From NCBI RefSeq assembly GCF_009767585.1, contig NZ_WSNW01000001.1, positions 2,688,041 through 2,752,040 on the forward strand: a stretch of 64,000 bases of DNA, in the 5' to 3' direction. The position numbers and the translations under genes were made by a program. Position 1 is the stretch's first letter, and each line of letters begins with the position of its first letter. Shown one piece after another: positions 17,720 through 26,358 of the stretch. The DNA comes from Coprobacillus cateniformis (GTDB lineage Bacteria > Bacillota_I > Bacilli_A > Erysipelotrichales > Coprobacillaceae). The notes beneath the pieces were generated by a model. That model was given only the letters and a program-made list of their open reading frames with translations. It did not search any database and was not told where the DNA came from.

Positions 17720-18118
17720 ATGGACGCAAACAAAATTAAAGTTATTGATGATAATGGAAAAGAATTAGAATTTGATGTATTATTTACTTTTGAAAGTGAT
17801 GATACTGGTAAAAAATATGTTTTATATTATGATGCGACTGCAGAAGAACCTCAAGTTTATTCATCGGTTTATGATGATGAAGGACATTTGTATCCAGTAG
17901 ATACACCAGAAGAATGGGATATGATTGAAGAAGTCTTTAATAGTTTTATTTCTGAAGACGAAAGTGAAGAGAATGAAGAACATAGTTGTTGCCATGGTCA
18001 AGAAGATCATGAATGCTGTCATGGAGAAGGGCATCATGATGAAGATCATGAATGTTGCCATGGTGAAGGACATCATGATGAAGATCATGAATGTTGTTGT
18101 CATAAAAAAGAAGGGTAA
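17720..18118 (+). CDS. DUF1292 (YrzB) protein with His/Cys repeat tail
   Basis: 132 aa. Residues 1-80 are an ordinary DUF1292 domain (acidic, KKYVLYY, DTPEEWDMIEEVFN). From residue 87 the protein becomes a His/Cys-rich tail. It contains two perfect copies of the 13-residue unit ECCHGEGHHDEDH (residues 98-110 and 111-123), flanked by a degenerate copy before and ECCCHKKEG after. The tail holds 9 Cys and 12 His in about 45 residues, which looks like a metal-binding appendage. The 39-bp DNA repeats are at 18011-18049 and 18050-18088. Position after ruvX is the standard one. The function of DUF1292 is unknown. Confidence 0.88.
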   Translation: MDANKIKVIDDNGKELEFDVLFTFESDDTGKKYVLYYDATAEEPQVYSSVYDDEGHLYPVDTPEEWDMIEEVFNSFISEDESEENEEHSCCHGQEDHECCHGEGHHDEDHECCHGEGHHDEDHECCCHKKEG

Positions 18119-18136
18119 CTTTGGTTACCTTTTCTT
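18112..18136 (+). terminator. Terminator after the DUF1292 gene
   Basis: Stem GGTAAC / GTTACC with a 4-nt loop and flanking A/T pairs, followed by TTTTCTTTG. It ends the alaS-DUF1292 transcript. Confidence 0.75.
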
Positions 18137-18197
18137 TGTTTATAATGAATTCATAATTATATGACATAATAAGGAAAGTATTAAGGAGGATTAACAA

Positions 18198-19274
18198 ATG
18201 GGACTGTTTTTTAAGAAACGTAATGTGAAGCCTATCTTCGTAGGAAGTTATGGGAATAACATGACAAGAGGGATGTATGTTTTTCACTTGGATATTGATA
18301 ATGGAGAAATTCTCAAGAAAAAGTTTTATAAGTCATTAGCAAATCCAACAGCATTATTTAAGCGTGAGCGCTTTATTTATGTATGTTATAAGAATCATAC
18401 AGGAAAAAAGACTGATGGTGGATTATGGCAATATGCAACAATGGATTTACAGTTTGGTTTAGCTGGTAAAGCAACTTGTCAGGGAAAAACGTATATGAGC
18501 TGTTTTGTCAATGAAAATCGTGATTTTGCTTATGCTGTAGATTATTATAATGGTGAAGTTGTAACAATTGCAATTTTGAAACAAAAGATTGTAAAAGTAA
18601 CACAAACTATAAAACATGAAGGACATGGACTTGATTCTAAACGTCAAAGTGAAGCTCATCCGCATTTTATTGAGCAAACACCTGATCAGAAAAGAATGTT
18701 TGTTTGTGATTTAGGAACTGATGAAGTTGTATTATATAAAGTTGGTGAAAAAGGAAGATTAGAAAGAGATGAAGAAAATTCATTTCAATTGGCTCCAGGA
18801 AGTGGTCCTAAGAAAATGATTTTTACTCCTGATGGTAAATATGCATATGTCTTAAATGAATTATCAAATACAGTTTGTGTTTATAGTTATCAAGATTGCC
18901 AATTTACTTTTATACAAGAAATTGATACTTATCCAAAAGATGAATATACGAAAGAAAGCTTGGCTGGTGATATTGTTATTAGTGAAAAAGGTGACTATTT
19001 ATTTGTGTCAAACCGTGGACATGATTCAGTAGCGGCATTTGAAGTTGATTCTGCAACAGGGAAATTAACATATATTGAATACTTAGATACTGATGAAAAA
19101 CCTCGTGCAATGATTTTAGTTAATGATCGTTGGCTTGTTGTTGCTTCACAATTAGGTGGGACATTAGAATCATTTGAATTAAAACGAAATGAATCAAAGG
19201 GTGTTCTTTATGAGACACATTTTAGTTACATGGTTGGTGAACCTGTTTGTTTAATAGAAGGTAGAGGATTATAA
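18198..19274 (+). CDS. pgl: Lactonase-family beta-propeller, 6-phosphogluconolactonase type
   Basis: 358 aa. Seven-bladed propeller family (YbhE-like) with characteristic blades: FVGSYGNN at the start, EAHPHFIEQTPDQKRMFVCDLGTDEV (described by its HPH and DLGxD elements, about 156-182), GPKKMIFTPDGKYAYVLNE and GDIVISEKGDYLFVSNRGHDS. Members hydrolyse 6-phosphogluconolactone. The gene sits inside what is otherwise the yrzB-yrrL(mltG) neighbourhood of Bacillus, flanked by terminators on both sides, so it looks like an insertion with independent expression. Enzyme specificity is inferred from the family. Confidence 0.85.
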   Translation: MGLFFKKRNVKPIFVGSYGNNMTRGMYVFHLDIDNGEILKKKFYKSLANPTALFKRERFIYVCYKNHTGKKTDGGLWQYATMDLQFGLAGKATCQGKTYMSCFVNENRDFAYAVDYYNGEVVTIAILKQKIVKVTQTIKHEGHGLDSKRQSEAHPHFIEQTPDQKRMFVCDLGTDEVVLYKVGEKGRLERDEENSFQLAPGSGPKKMIFTPDGKYAYVLNELSNTVCVYSYQDCQFTFIQEIDTYPKDEYTKESLAGDIVISEKGDYLFVSNRGHDSVAAFEVDSATGKLTYIEYLDTDEKPRAMILVNDRWLVVASQLGGTLESFELKRNESKGVLYETHFSYMVGEPVCLIEGRGL

Positions 19275-19299
19275 AAGAGTTCAGTTTGAACTCTTTTAT
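19272..19299 (+). terminator. Terminator after pgl
   Basis: The 11-bp stem AAAAGAGTTCA / TGAACTCTTTT with a 3-nt loop, overlapping the stop codon. Confidence 0.85.
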
Positions 19300-19562
19300 A
19301 TTATATTGCCTATTGATTATGCAAAAAAACGATTCTTAATTGAGTTATAGATGACTTTTAACTTTTTTATCATTGAATTCATTAAACAATTGCTAAAGAT
19401 ATCATATCAACAGACTTTCATATAATGTTATTAAGACATTTGTTTTACAATGAGTGTTCATGCTTAAACAATATATATCATCATAGTGAGAAATGTAAAA
19501 GAGTATGTTTTATTGATAATTCTTGTAAAATCACTTATAATAATAGAGATGGAGGACGATTT

Positions 19563-20642
19563 ATGAAAAATAAAAAAATCATTTTAATTATTATAGGAGT
19601 TGTTGTAGGAATAGCATTAATTGGTTCTATCCTCTTTTATAATCATGGTATTTCTGCAGTCTCTACTAAAGATGAAGAAGTCATTGTTAAAATTGAATCT
19701 GGTTCAAGTGCATCACAAATGTTAGATACGCTTGATAAGGCTGGATTAGTAAATAATAAATTATGTGGAAAATTGTTTTTAAAGTTTAATCATTTTGATA
19801 AACTTCAAGCAAATACATATATATTCCATAAAAATATGTCATTATCAGAGATTTTTGATATTATTCAAAATCCAGACTTTAAATATATCTTAAAATCAAA
19901 ATTAACAATTAAAGAAGGAAATACCATTCCAGAAGTTGCAAAAGCATTTTCTGAAATATTAGATATGTCAGATGATGATATTATTAAAGCGTGGTCAAAT
20001 CAGGAATATTTAAAATCATTGATTAAGGATTATTGGTTTATAGATAATAGTATTCTTAATAGGAATATTCTGTATCCCTTAGAAGGCTATCTGTATCCTG
20101 ATACATATTATGTAACAGATGAAAATCCTACTTTAGAAGGTATTACAAAATTAGCATTAGATATGATGGATAAGAAATTAACACCATATAAAGATAAAAT
20201 GAAAGAAATGAATTGGACACCTCATCAATTCTTAACATTTGCTTCTATTGTTGAAAGAGAATCTGGGCAAGGTGAAACAGATCGTCCTATGATTGCTGGT
20301 GTCTTTATGAATCGTTTGAAAAAGGGAATGCTTTTACAAAGTGATATTACTGTTAACTATGCTTGGCAAAGAACAGGTGTAGATGTTTCTTATTCACATC
20401 TAGAAATAAATTCTCAATATAACACATACAAATATACAGGTTTACCTGTTGGACCTATTAGTAGTGTTCCTGCAACAACTATGGAAGCATGTCTTCAGTA
20501 TAAAAAACATGACTATTTTTATTTCTTTGCAATTAAAGATGCTCAAGATAAATCAAAGACTGTTGTTGTTTATACTAAAACATATGAAGAACATACACAG
20601 CAAGTGAAAAAAGCAAAGGACGCAGGATTATGGTTAGATTAA
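19563..20642 (+). CDS. mltG: Endolytic murein transglycosylase MltG (YceG)
   Basis: About 359 aa with one N-terminal membrane helix (residues 5-25), a LysM-like stretch (VIVKIESGSSASQMLDTL) and the YceG catalytic domain. The catalytic Glu lies in TFASIVERESGQG (about residue 238), followed by VFMNRLKKGMLLQSD and GLPVGPISSVP. It cleaves nascent peptidoglycan strands at the outer face of the membrane. The ATG at 19563 with SD GGAGG is chosen; the frame extends further upstream but lacks an SD and would place a non-hydrophobic Cys-rich stretch before the anchor. It begins the mltG-trmR-trhP1-trhP2-udk operon. Confidence 0.93.
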   Translation: MKNKKIILIIIGVVVGIALIGSILFYNHGISAVSTKDEEVIVKIESGSSASQMLDTLDKAGLVNNKLCGKLFLKFNHFDKLQANTYIFHKNMSLSEIFDIIQNPDFKYILKSKLTIKEGNTIPEVAKAFSEILDMSDDDIIKAWSNQEYLKSLIKDYWFIDNSILNRNILYPLEGYLYPDTYYVTDENPTLEGITKLALDMMDKKLTPYKDKMKEMNWTPHQFLTFASIVERESGQGETDRPMIAGVFMNRLKKGMLLQSDITVNYAWQRTGVDVSYSHLEINSQYNTYKYTGLPVGPISSVPATTMEACLQYKKHDYFYFFAIKDAQDKSKTVVVYTKTYEEHTQQVKKAKDAGLWLD

Positions 20643-21232
20643 AAGATTTTGATCAAATAGAGCAAGATGCTTTAAAAAGAAATATTCCCATTATGCAAAA
20701 AGAGGGAATACTCTTTTTAATTTCTCAGTTAAATGAAATCAAAGCAACTTCTTGTTTAGAGATTGGTTCAGCAATAGGTTATTCATCTATGATGATGGTG
20801 ACTCATGTTGATGATTTAAAAATTGATACAATAGAATTAAATGAAGAAAGATATCAAGAGGCAGTTCATAATATTCATAAATATCATTTAGATTCTCAGA
20901 TTTCAATATATCATGATGATGCCTTAACTTTTGATACAACGAAATTACATTATGGGCCTTATGATTGTCTCTTTATTGATGCTGCCAAAGCACAGTATCA
21001 GAAGTTTTTTGAAAAATATGTTTCTTTTGTGAAAAAAAATGGAATCATAATTGTTGATAATTTAGATTTTCATGGTATGATTTTTGATATTGACCACATT
21101 AAGAATAGAAATACAAAACAATTGGTCAAGAAAATAAAAAGATTTAAAGATTGGATTTTTAATCATAATGATTATGATGTTGACTATTACCCAATAGGCG
21201 ATGGTATCTGTGTGATTAGAAGAAAGGATTAA
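20630..21232 (+). CDS. trmR: tRNA 5-hydroxyuridine O-methyltransferase (TrmR/YrrM-like)
   Basis: 200 aa. Class I SAM methyltransferase of the YrrM/O-methyltransferase family: SAM-binding LEIGSAIGYSSMMM (residues 40-53), acidic TIELNEERY (about 67) and the metal/catalytic IDAAKAQYQKFF segment (about 119). In B. subtilis TrmR methylates ho5U34 to mo5U34 in tRNAs. Placement directly before the two U32 proteins that make ho5U fits this pathway. The start overlaps the mltG end by 13 nt. Confidence 0.88.
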   Translation: MVRLKDFDQIEQDALKRNIPIMQKEGILFLISQLNEIKATSCLEIGSAIGYSSMMMVTHVDDLKIDTIELNEERYQEAVHNIHKYHLDSQISIYHDDALTFDTTKLHYGPYDCLFIDAAKAQYQKFFEKYVSFVKKNGIIIVDNLDFHGMIFDIDHIKNRNTKQLVKKIKRFKDWIFNHNDYDVDYYPIGDGICVIRRKD

Positions 21233-21234
21233 AC

Positions 21235-22167
21235 ATGAAGATAGTTTTATCATTAAATAATCAAGAAAGATTATATGATTATATAAGTATGGGGATTGAC
21301 ACTTTTATATTAGGTGGTCAATACTCATTTCATTGCCCCTATGTTTTTTCACTAGATGATATGACAAAAATAATAGGAAATTATCCTGAACAAATATTCT
21401 ATGTTTCAATGAATGCTTTATATGATCAATATATGATGTCTGAAGTTGAAGGTTATATAGAGCAACTTAGTCAGTTACCTATTCAGGGGATTGTATTTCA
21501 GGATTTTGGTATTTTACAGATTGTGAAAGAAAGAGGCTATACATTTGATATGATGTATGCACCTGAAACATTAAATACAAATGCGATGACACTCAATGTG
21601 TTACAGGAACAAGGTGTAACAAGTGCATTTTTATCTCGTGTTATTCCTTTAGATGAACAATGTCTTATTGCTCAGGAAGTTCATATGCCTGTGATGTTAC
21701 AGGGACATGGTGTTGAATATATAGCAGCAAGTAAAAGGGCATTGTTATCTAATTATAAGGAAGCATCTGGTTTGAATCTAGATATCAATAACCATAATGA
21801 TTTTACCTTGCTGGCTAAAAATTCGGATTATGTTTTTAAAATTTTTGAAGATTCCAAGGGAACACATATTTTTTCTGAGACGAGATTATATACTCTCGAT
21901 TTATTCAATCAAATTCATAATTTTGATTATTTATATATTGAAACACTGATGATGGGTGAGGAAGAAGCAGTGGAGATAGCTTCATTATATAGTGATGCTT
22001 TAAAGAGTTTCCAAAATGGAACATATGATAAAGATATAAAAGAATATATGAAACTTTTATATCAATTAAAGACACCATTAGATAGAGGATTTTTATTTGA
22101 TCAAACAGTTTATAAATTAGAAGATATGAGGAAGATAGATAATGAGAAACGTGAGTCAAATCATTAA
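21235..22167 (+). CDS. trhP1: U32 peptidase-like protein, TrhP1 (YrrN) type
   Basis: 310 aa TIM-barrel-like U32 family protein without the four-Cys cluster. Residues 1-250 carry MGIDTFILGGQYSF, VSMNALYDQ, GIVFQDFGIL and YAPETLNTNAM, matching the non-cluster partner of the U32 pair. In Bacillus TrhP1 and TrhP2 act together in prephenate-dependent 5-hydroxylation of tRNA U34. The pair and the neighbouring trmR support this over a protease role. It overlaps the next gene by 26 nt. Confidence 0.85.
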   Translation: MKIVLSLNNQERLYDYISMGIDTFILGGQYSFHCPYVFSLDDMTKIIGNYPEQIFYVSMNALYDQYMMSEVEGYIEQLSQLPIQGIVFQDFGILQIVKERGYTFDMMYAPETLNTNAMTLNVLQEQGVTSAFLSRVIPLDEQCLIAQEVHMPVMLQGHGVEYIAASKRALLSNYKEASGLNLDINNHNDFTLLAKNSDYVFKIFEDSKGTHIFSETRLYTLDLFNQIHNFDYLYIETLMMGEEEAVEIASLYSDALKSFQNGTYDKDIKEYMKLLYQLKTPLDRGFLFDQTVYKLEDMRKIDNEKRESNH

Positions 22168-23389
22168 TGGAAAGAGAAAAATTATAAAGAAGCCAGAGTT
22201 GCTTGCTCCTGCTGGGAATTTAGAGAAACTAAAGATTGCTATTATCTATGGAGCAGATGCTGTTTTTGTTGGTGGTAAAGAATTTTCTTTGCGTTCTCAA
22301 GCTTCTAATTTTACATTGGAAGATATAAAAGAAGCAGTTGAATTTGCTTCTCAATATGGGGCACACATTCATGTCACATGCAATATCATATTACATCAGG
22401 ATAATTTAGAAGGCATTCAGAATTACTTACAGGCATTGGATGATATTGGTGTAACTGCTATTATTGTTGCTGATCCATATATTATGAAAATAGCTAAAGA
22501 TATGCATTTAAACTTAGAGGTTCATGTTTCAACGCAGTTATCAACGTTGAATTTAAAAGCGATTGAATTTTATAAAAGTATGGGAATGGATCGTGTTGTA
22601 CTAGGACGTGAAGTCACATATGATGATTTAAGAACGATTATGGAGTATGCTCCTGTTGATGTTGAGTACTTTATTCATGGAGCCATGTGTATTCATTATT
22701 CAGGAAGATGTATGTTATCGAATTATCTCAGTCGACGTGATGCAAATCGTGGTGGTTGTTCACAGTCATGTCGTTGGTATTATGATTTATATCAAAATGG
22801 AGTTTTGATGAATCAAGAAGGCGATATGCCATTTAGTATGTCCAGTAAAGATATGTCATTAATTGATCATATTGGGGAGTTAATTGAATTAGGTGTCAAT
22901 TCATTTAAAATAGAAGGTCGTATGAAATCTCTACATTATATAGCAACAGTTGTTTCAACATATCGTAAACTTATTGATGCTTATTGTGAAAATCCAGATG
23001 ATTTTATTCAAGATGAAAGTTATCATCAGGAATTAATGAAAGCTGCGAATCGAGCTTTATGTCATGGCTTCTTTTATGATCACCCAAGCAATGAAGAACA
23101 ACTTTTTAATTTGCGTGATGAACACCCAACTCAAGAATTTGTTATGCGTATTCTGGATTATGATAAGAAAAATAAGCAAGCTAAGATAGAACAGAGGAAT
23201 TATTTTAAAGTTGGAGATAATATAGAAATTTTCTCACCAAATCATCCAAATCTTTTCTTTACAGTTAAAAAGCTTTATAATAAAGATAAAGAGATGATTG
23301 AAGTGGCAAATCATCCTATGGAAATATTATATATTGATGTTGATTTACCATTAGAAGTGAATGATATGGGAAGGAAGGTTTCAAAATGA
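22142..23389 (+). CDS. trhP2: U32 family tRNA hydroxylation protein, TrhP2 (YrrO) type
   Basis: 415 aa. U32 signature near residues 165-195: FIHGAMCIHYSGRCMLSNYL, then a GGCSQSCRWYY block. These provide the clustered Cys residues that bind Fe-S in related enzymes. Opens with KPELLAPAGN, the family hallmark, and has a C-terminal beta-barrel (about 330-405). Together with TrhP1 it is predicted to form ho5U34 in tRNA, which TrmR then methylates. The stop overlaps udk by 4 nt (ATGA). Confidence 0.9.
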   Translation: MRNVSQIINGKRKIIKKPELLAPAGNLEKLKIAIIYGADAVFVGGKEFSLRSQASNFTLEDIKEAVEFASQYGAHIHVTCNIILHQDNLEGIQNYLQALDDIGVTAIIVADPYIMKIAKDMHLNLEVHVSTQLSTLNLKAIEFYKSMGMDRVVLGREVTYDDLRTIMEYAPVDVEYFIHGAMCIHYSGRCMLSNYLSRRDANRGGCSQSCRWYYDLYQNGVLMNQEGDMPFSMSSKDMSLIDHIGELIELGVNSFKIEGRMKSLHYIATVVSTYRKLIDAYCENPDDFIQDESYHQELMKAANRALCHGFFYDHPSNEEQLFNLRDEHPTQEFVMRILDYDKKNKQAKIEQRNYFKVGDNIEIFSPNHPNLFFTVKKLYNKDKEMIEVANHPMEILYIDVDLPLEVNDMGRKVSK

Positions 23390-24009
23390 GAGAACAGGCT
23401 GTTATCATAGGTATTGCAGGAGGAAGTGCTTCTGGAAAAACATCAATTGCTCATCAACTATATGATTGTTTTCAAGGACATCATAAAGTTAAAATTATGA
23501 AGCAGGATGATTATTACAAAGATCAATCACATATGGCTTTTGAAGAAAGAACAAAAACCAACTATGATCATCCATTTGCTTTTGATACTGATTTATTAGT
23601 AGAACATTTAAAGAAACTGAAGAATAAAGAAACGATTCTTAAGCCAACATATGATTATACATTACATACAAGAAGTCATATAACAGAAACAATTGAAGGA
23701 AGAGATGTTATCATTCTTGAGGGTATTTTTGTTCTAGCTGAACAGGCTGTTCGTGATATGTGTGATATCTTGGTGTATGTAGATACTGATAGTGATATTC
23801 GTTTTATTAGACGTTTAAGAAGAGATATAGAAGAGCGTGGAAGAAGTCTTGATTCTGTTTGTAAACAGTATTTAGAAACAGTAAGACCTATGCATGAGCA
23901 GTTTATAGAACCATCTAAAAAGTATGCACATATTATTGTTCCAGAGGGCGGAAGTAATATTGTTGCTGTCGATTTATTGATAACAAAAATCAAAAGTATC
24001 GTTGATTAA
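23386..24009 (+). CDS. udk: Uridine kinase
   Basis: 207 aa, family length. P-loop GIAGGSASGKTS (residues 9-20), the KQDDYYKDQSHM block (about 39), NYDHPFAFD substrate segment and RRLRRDIEERGRS lid (about 143). It phosphorylates uridine/cytidine in pyrimidine salvage. It sits between the tRNA hydroxylation genes and greA, as in Bacillus. Confidence 0.96.
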   Translation: MREQAVIIGIAGGSASGKTSIAHQLYDCFQGHHKVKIMKQDDYYKDQSHMAFEERTKTNYDHPFAFDTDLLVEHLKKLKNKETILKPTYDYTLHTRSHITETIEGRDVIILEGIFVLAEQAVRDMCDILVYVDTDSDIRFIRRLRRDIEERGRSLDSVCKQYLETVRPMHEQFIEPSKKYAHIIVPEGGSNIVAVDLLITKIKSIVD

Positions 24010-24063
24010 TGCTAGTATTTTTGATATTTTTATGATATAGTATAGTTCGCGAGGTGGATAATT

Positions 24064-24549
24064 ATGGATCATGATGCAGTATTATTAACCCAAAGTGGGG
24101 TTGAAAAGTTAAAAAAAGAAAGAGAACAATTAATTAATATTGAAAGACCTAAGGTGATTGAAGAATTACAATTAGCACGTTCACAAGGTGACTTGTCTGA
24201 AAATGCTGATTATGATTCTGCAAGAGATAAGCAAGCACATATTGAATCAAGAATTAAAGAAATTGATCAAATGTTACTACATGTACAAATTATTGATGAA
24301 TCACAAATGGATAGTGCTGTTGCAAAACCTGGAGCAACCGTAACAATCTTAGATTTATCTGAAGAAGGTGCAGAACCAGAATCATTTACAATTGTTGGTA
24401 CATTTGAAACAGATCCTCTTAATGGGAAAATTTCAAATGAATCACCACTTGCTAAAGCTATCCTGGAACATGGAGTCAATGAAATTGTTTCTGTTGGGGT
24501 TGCTGAACCTTATGAAGTTAAAATTTTAAAGATTGAATATATTTCTTAA
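24064..24549 (+). CDS. greA: Transcription elongation factor GreA
   Basis: 161 aa. N-terminal coiled coil (residues 10-75) with the tip DLSENADYDSARDKQ containing the acidic catalytic loop. The C-terminal FKBP-like domain includes SPLAKAILEH. It rescues backtracked RNA polymerase by stimulating transcript cleavage. SD GAGGTGG. The terminator is immediately downstream. Confidence 0.97.
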   Translation: MDHDAVLLTQSGVEKLKKEREQLINIERPKVIEELQLARSQGDLSENADYDSARDKQAHIESRIKEIDQMLLHVQIIDESQMDSAVAKPGATVTILDLSEEGAEPESFTIVGTFETDPLNGKISNESPLAKAILEHGVNEIVSVGVAEPYEVKILKIEYIS

Positions 24550-24575
24550 TGAAGGTGATGGCAACATCATCTTTT
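24550..24575 (+). terminator. Terminator after greA
   Basis: Stem AAGGTGATG / CATCATCTT with a 4-nt loop, then TTCTTTTT. Confidence 0.75.
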
Positions 24576-24593
24576 CTTTTTGGGGGTTATAAA

Positions 24594-25250
24594 ATGAAAA
24601 AACAAATGTCAGATACTATTCGTGTTGGCTTATTATTAGCAATTGTTGGTGGTTTTTTAGATGCCTATACTTATTTATGCAGAGGACAAGTTTTTGCGAA
24701 TGCACAGACTGGAAATATGGTTTTATTTGGAATTAAAATGATGGAAGGACACATTATACAAGCTTTATATTACGCTTTGCCAATCTTGGCATTTTTTATT
24801 GGGATAGTTATCGCTGAAATGATTAAGCATCACTTTTTTGAACATCCTAAAATTCATTGGCGTCAGATAGTTTTAATGATAGAAGCCATTGTGATATTAA
24901 TAGTTGCATTTCTACCAAAAGATTTTAATATGTTTTGCAATATTATGATATCATTTATTTGTTCGTTACAAGTGGAGAGCTTTAGGAAGTTTAATGGAAA
25001 CCCTTATGCTTCAACAATGTGTACAGGAAATTTAAGAAGTGCTACAGAACATCTTTATCAGTATTTTCAAACACATAATAAAAAGACTCTGTTGAAGAGT
25101 CTTCAGTACTTTATTGTTATTTTCTTTTTTATCATTGGAGCCTGTTTAGGAACTATTCTTACAAATTCACTTTCCTACATGGCAGCCATCATACCCACTT
25201 TGTTATTACTCAGTGTAATCGTTTTTATGTTTTATGAACAAGTTGGTTAA
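24594..25250 (+). CDS. YoaK-family (DUF1275) membrane protein
   Basis: About 218 aa with six hydrophobic helices. The hallmark near the start is present: GGFLDAYTYLCRGQVFANAQTGNMV, notably the DAYTY and QTGN elements (residues 24-45), and later CTGNLRSA (about 142). Transport function is proposed for the family but the substrate is unknown. The ATG at 24594 is preferred because the greA terminator occupies the space before it; the earlier Met at 24549 lies upstream of that hairpin. Confidence 0.85.
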   Translation: MKKQMSDTIRVGLLLAIVGGFLDAYTYLCRGQVFANAQTGNMVLFGIKMMEGHIIQALYYALPILAFFIGIVIAEMIKHHFFEHPKIHWRQIVLMIEAIVILIVAFLPKDFNMFCNIMISFICSLQVESFRKFNGNPYASTMCTGNLRSATEHLYQYFQTHNKKTLLKSLQYFIVIFFFIIGACLGTILTNSLSYMAAIIPTLLLLSVIVFMFYEQVG

Positions 25251-25267
25251 CAACTTGTTTTTTTTTA
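25236..25267 (+). terminator. Terminator after the YoaK gene
   Basis: Perfect 9-bp stem AACAAGTTG / CAACTTGTT with a 5-nt loop and eight T's. Confidence 0.9.
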
Positions 25268-25621
25268 TGCATTCAAACGACGATCTCTTAATTCCTTATA
25301 AAGTCCAATCACCATAAATAAAATTGATTTCATTAACAAATGAATATAATTTAAGTTCCCTAAATGAATTAATAAACTTACTAAAAAATAAAGCAAACTT
25401 AAGCATAAACAATGAGAAATTCTCTTTTGATTGATTTGTGATGTAAAGTATAGGGCAGAGAGTATTAAGAATGCATAAGAAAGAACTTGGATAATGATTT
25501 CAAGAACAGTTGCATTTATTTGCATGAAATAAGATAAAATGGCTAGAATAAGAGAGATAAGTGTAAAGGGAATAAGAAATAATAATAAAGTATTGATATA
25601 GATACGTATTGTTTTTTTCAT
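25265..25621 (-). CDS. Small four-helix membrane protein (TIGR04086-like)
   Basis: 118 aa, almost entirely hydrophobic with four helices (about 8-32, 40-60, 70-88, 92-108) and a basic C-terminus (KELRDRRLNA). Size and topology resemble the TIGR04086 family of Firmicute membrane proteins of unknown function. The match is by pattern only. SD AAGGAGG is directly upstream. Divergent from the DUF421 gene. Confidence 0.6.
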   Translation of the reverse strand: MKKTIRIYINTLLLFLIPFTLISLILAILSYFMQINATVLEIIIQVLSYAFLILSALYFTSQINQKRISHCLCLSLLYFLVSLLIHLGNLNYIHLLMKSILFMVIGLYKELRDRRLNA

Positions 25622-25661
25622 GGTTTCCTCCTTGTATATTATATGAAGGGAAGGCTATTTT

Positions 25662-26294
25662 ATGAAATATGTAGAAATATTTATTGAGTGTTTTGGAACT
25701 TATTTTTATTTGATATTATTATTAAGATTTTTAGGAAAGAAAGAAATGAGTAAATTAAGTGTATCTGACTTAATTGTTTTCCTATTAATTAGTGAGTTAA
25801 TGACAATATCTATTGGTGATGATAATATTGGATTTTTAGAAGGAGCTTTGGCTTCAGCAGTTATTGTTATTATTGATAAGTTATGTTCTTATTTTGCATT
25901 AAGGTATAAACCTGTCAAAAAAATATTAGAAGGGCATCCAACTTATATTGTTTATCAGGGACAATTAAATCAATATAAGATGAAAGCATTGAACTATTCT
26001 ATTGATGATCTTTGTCATCATTTAAGACAAGAAGGGGTAGGGTCTTTATCTGAAGTGGAATTTGCTGTTTTAGAAACAGATGGGAACTTATCAGTTATTA
26101 CAAAACAACAAAGTCAAGTTATGATGCCTGATGTTTTAATCAGTGATGGTGAAATTAATTATGAAATTTTAGAAACAATGGGTAAAGATGAAACATGGTT
26201 ATTAGATTCACTTCATGCTGTTGGTATCAAAAACTATAAAGATATATTTTATTGTGTTATGGAAAATAATGGACTATTTTATATTAAAAAATAG
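25662..26294 (+). CDS. DUF421 (YetF/YcaP-like) membrane protein
   Basis: 210 aa. N-terminal three-helix region with the family pattern RFLGKKEMSKLSVSDLIVFLLISEL (key elements GKKEM and SDLIVF, residues 23-40), a third helix near 65-80, and a soluble C-terminal domain (85-210). The soluble part includes GHPTYIVYQGQLN and LRQEGVGSLSEVEFAVLETDG. In Bacillus YetF-type proteins occur with spore membranes, but no biochemical role is established. Confidence 0.85.
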   Translation: MKYVEIFIECFGTYFYLILLLRFLGKKEMSKLSVSDLIVFLLISELMTISIGDDNIGFLEGALASAVIVIIDKLCSYFALRYKPVKKILEGHPTYIVYQGQLNQYKMKALNYSIDDLCHHLRQEGVGSLSEVEFAVLETDGNLSVITKQQSQVMMPDVLISDGEINYEILETMGKDETWLLDSLHAVGIKNYKDIFYCVMENNGLFYIKK

Positions 26295-26305
26295 TCCATT
26301 TTTAA
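26268..26305 (+). terminator. Terminator of the DUF421 gene
   Basis: Stem AATGGACTATTTT / AAATAGTCCATT overlapping the last codons and stop, followed by TTTTT. Confidence 0.8.
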
Positions 26306-26308
26306 ATG

Positions 26309-26358
26309 AGATAAAAAAGTTACAAAGAAGACATATAAATCTTCCGTGTAACTTTTCT
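26309..26358 (-). terminator. Terminator of the ABC importer operon
   Basis: Reading the minus strand: AAAAGTTACA, an inner GAAGA/TCTTC stem, then TGTAACTTTTTT. Long hairpin with a T run directly after the ATPase stop. Confidence 0.85.

Noticed and set aside
17038..18118. Minus-strand frames over the DUF1292 repeat region
   Set aside because: They are mirror frames of the His/Cys repeats (Met/Phe-rich strings) with no independent signals.
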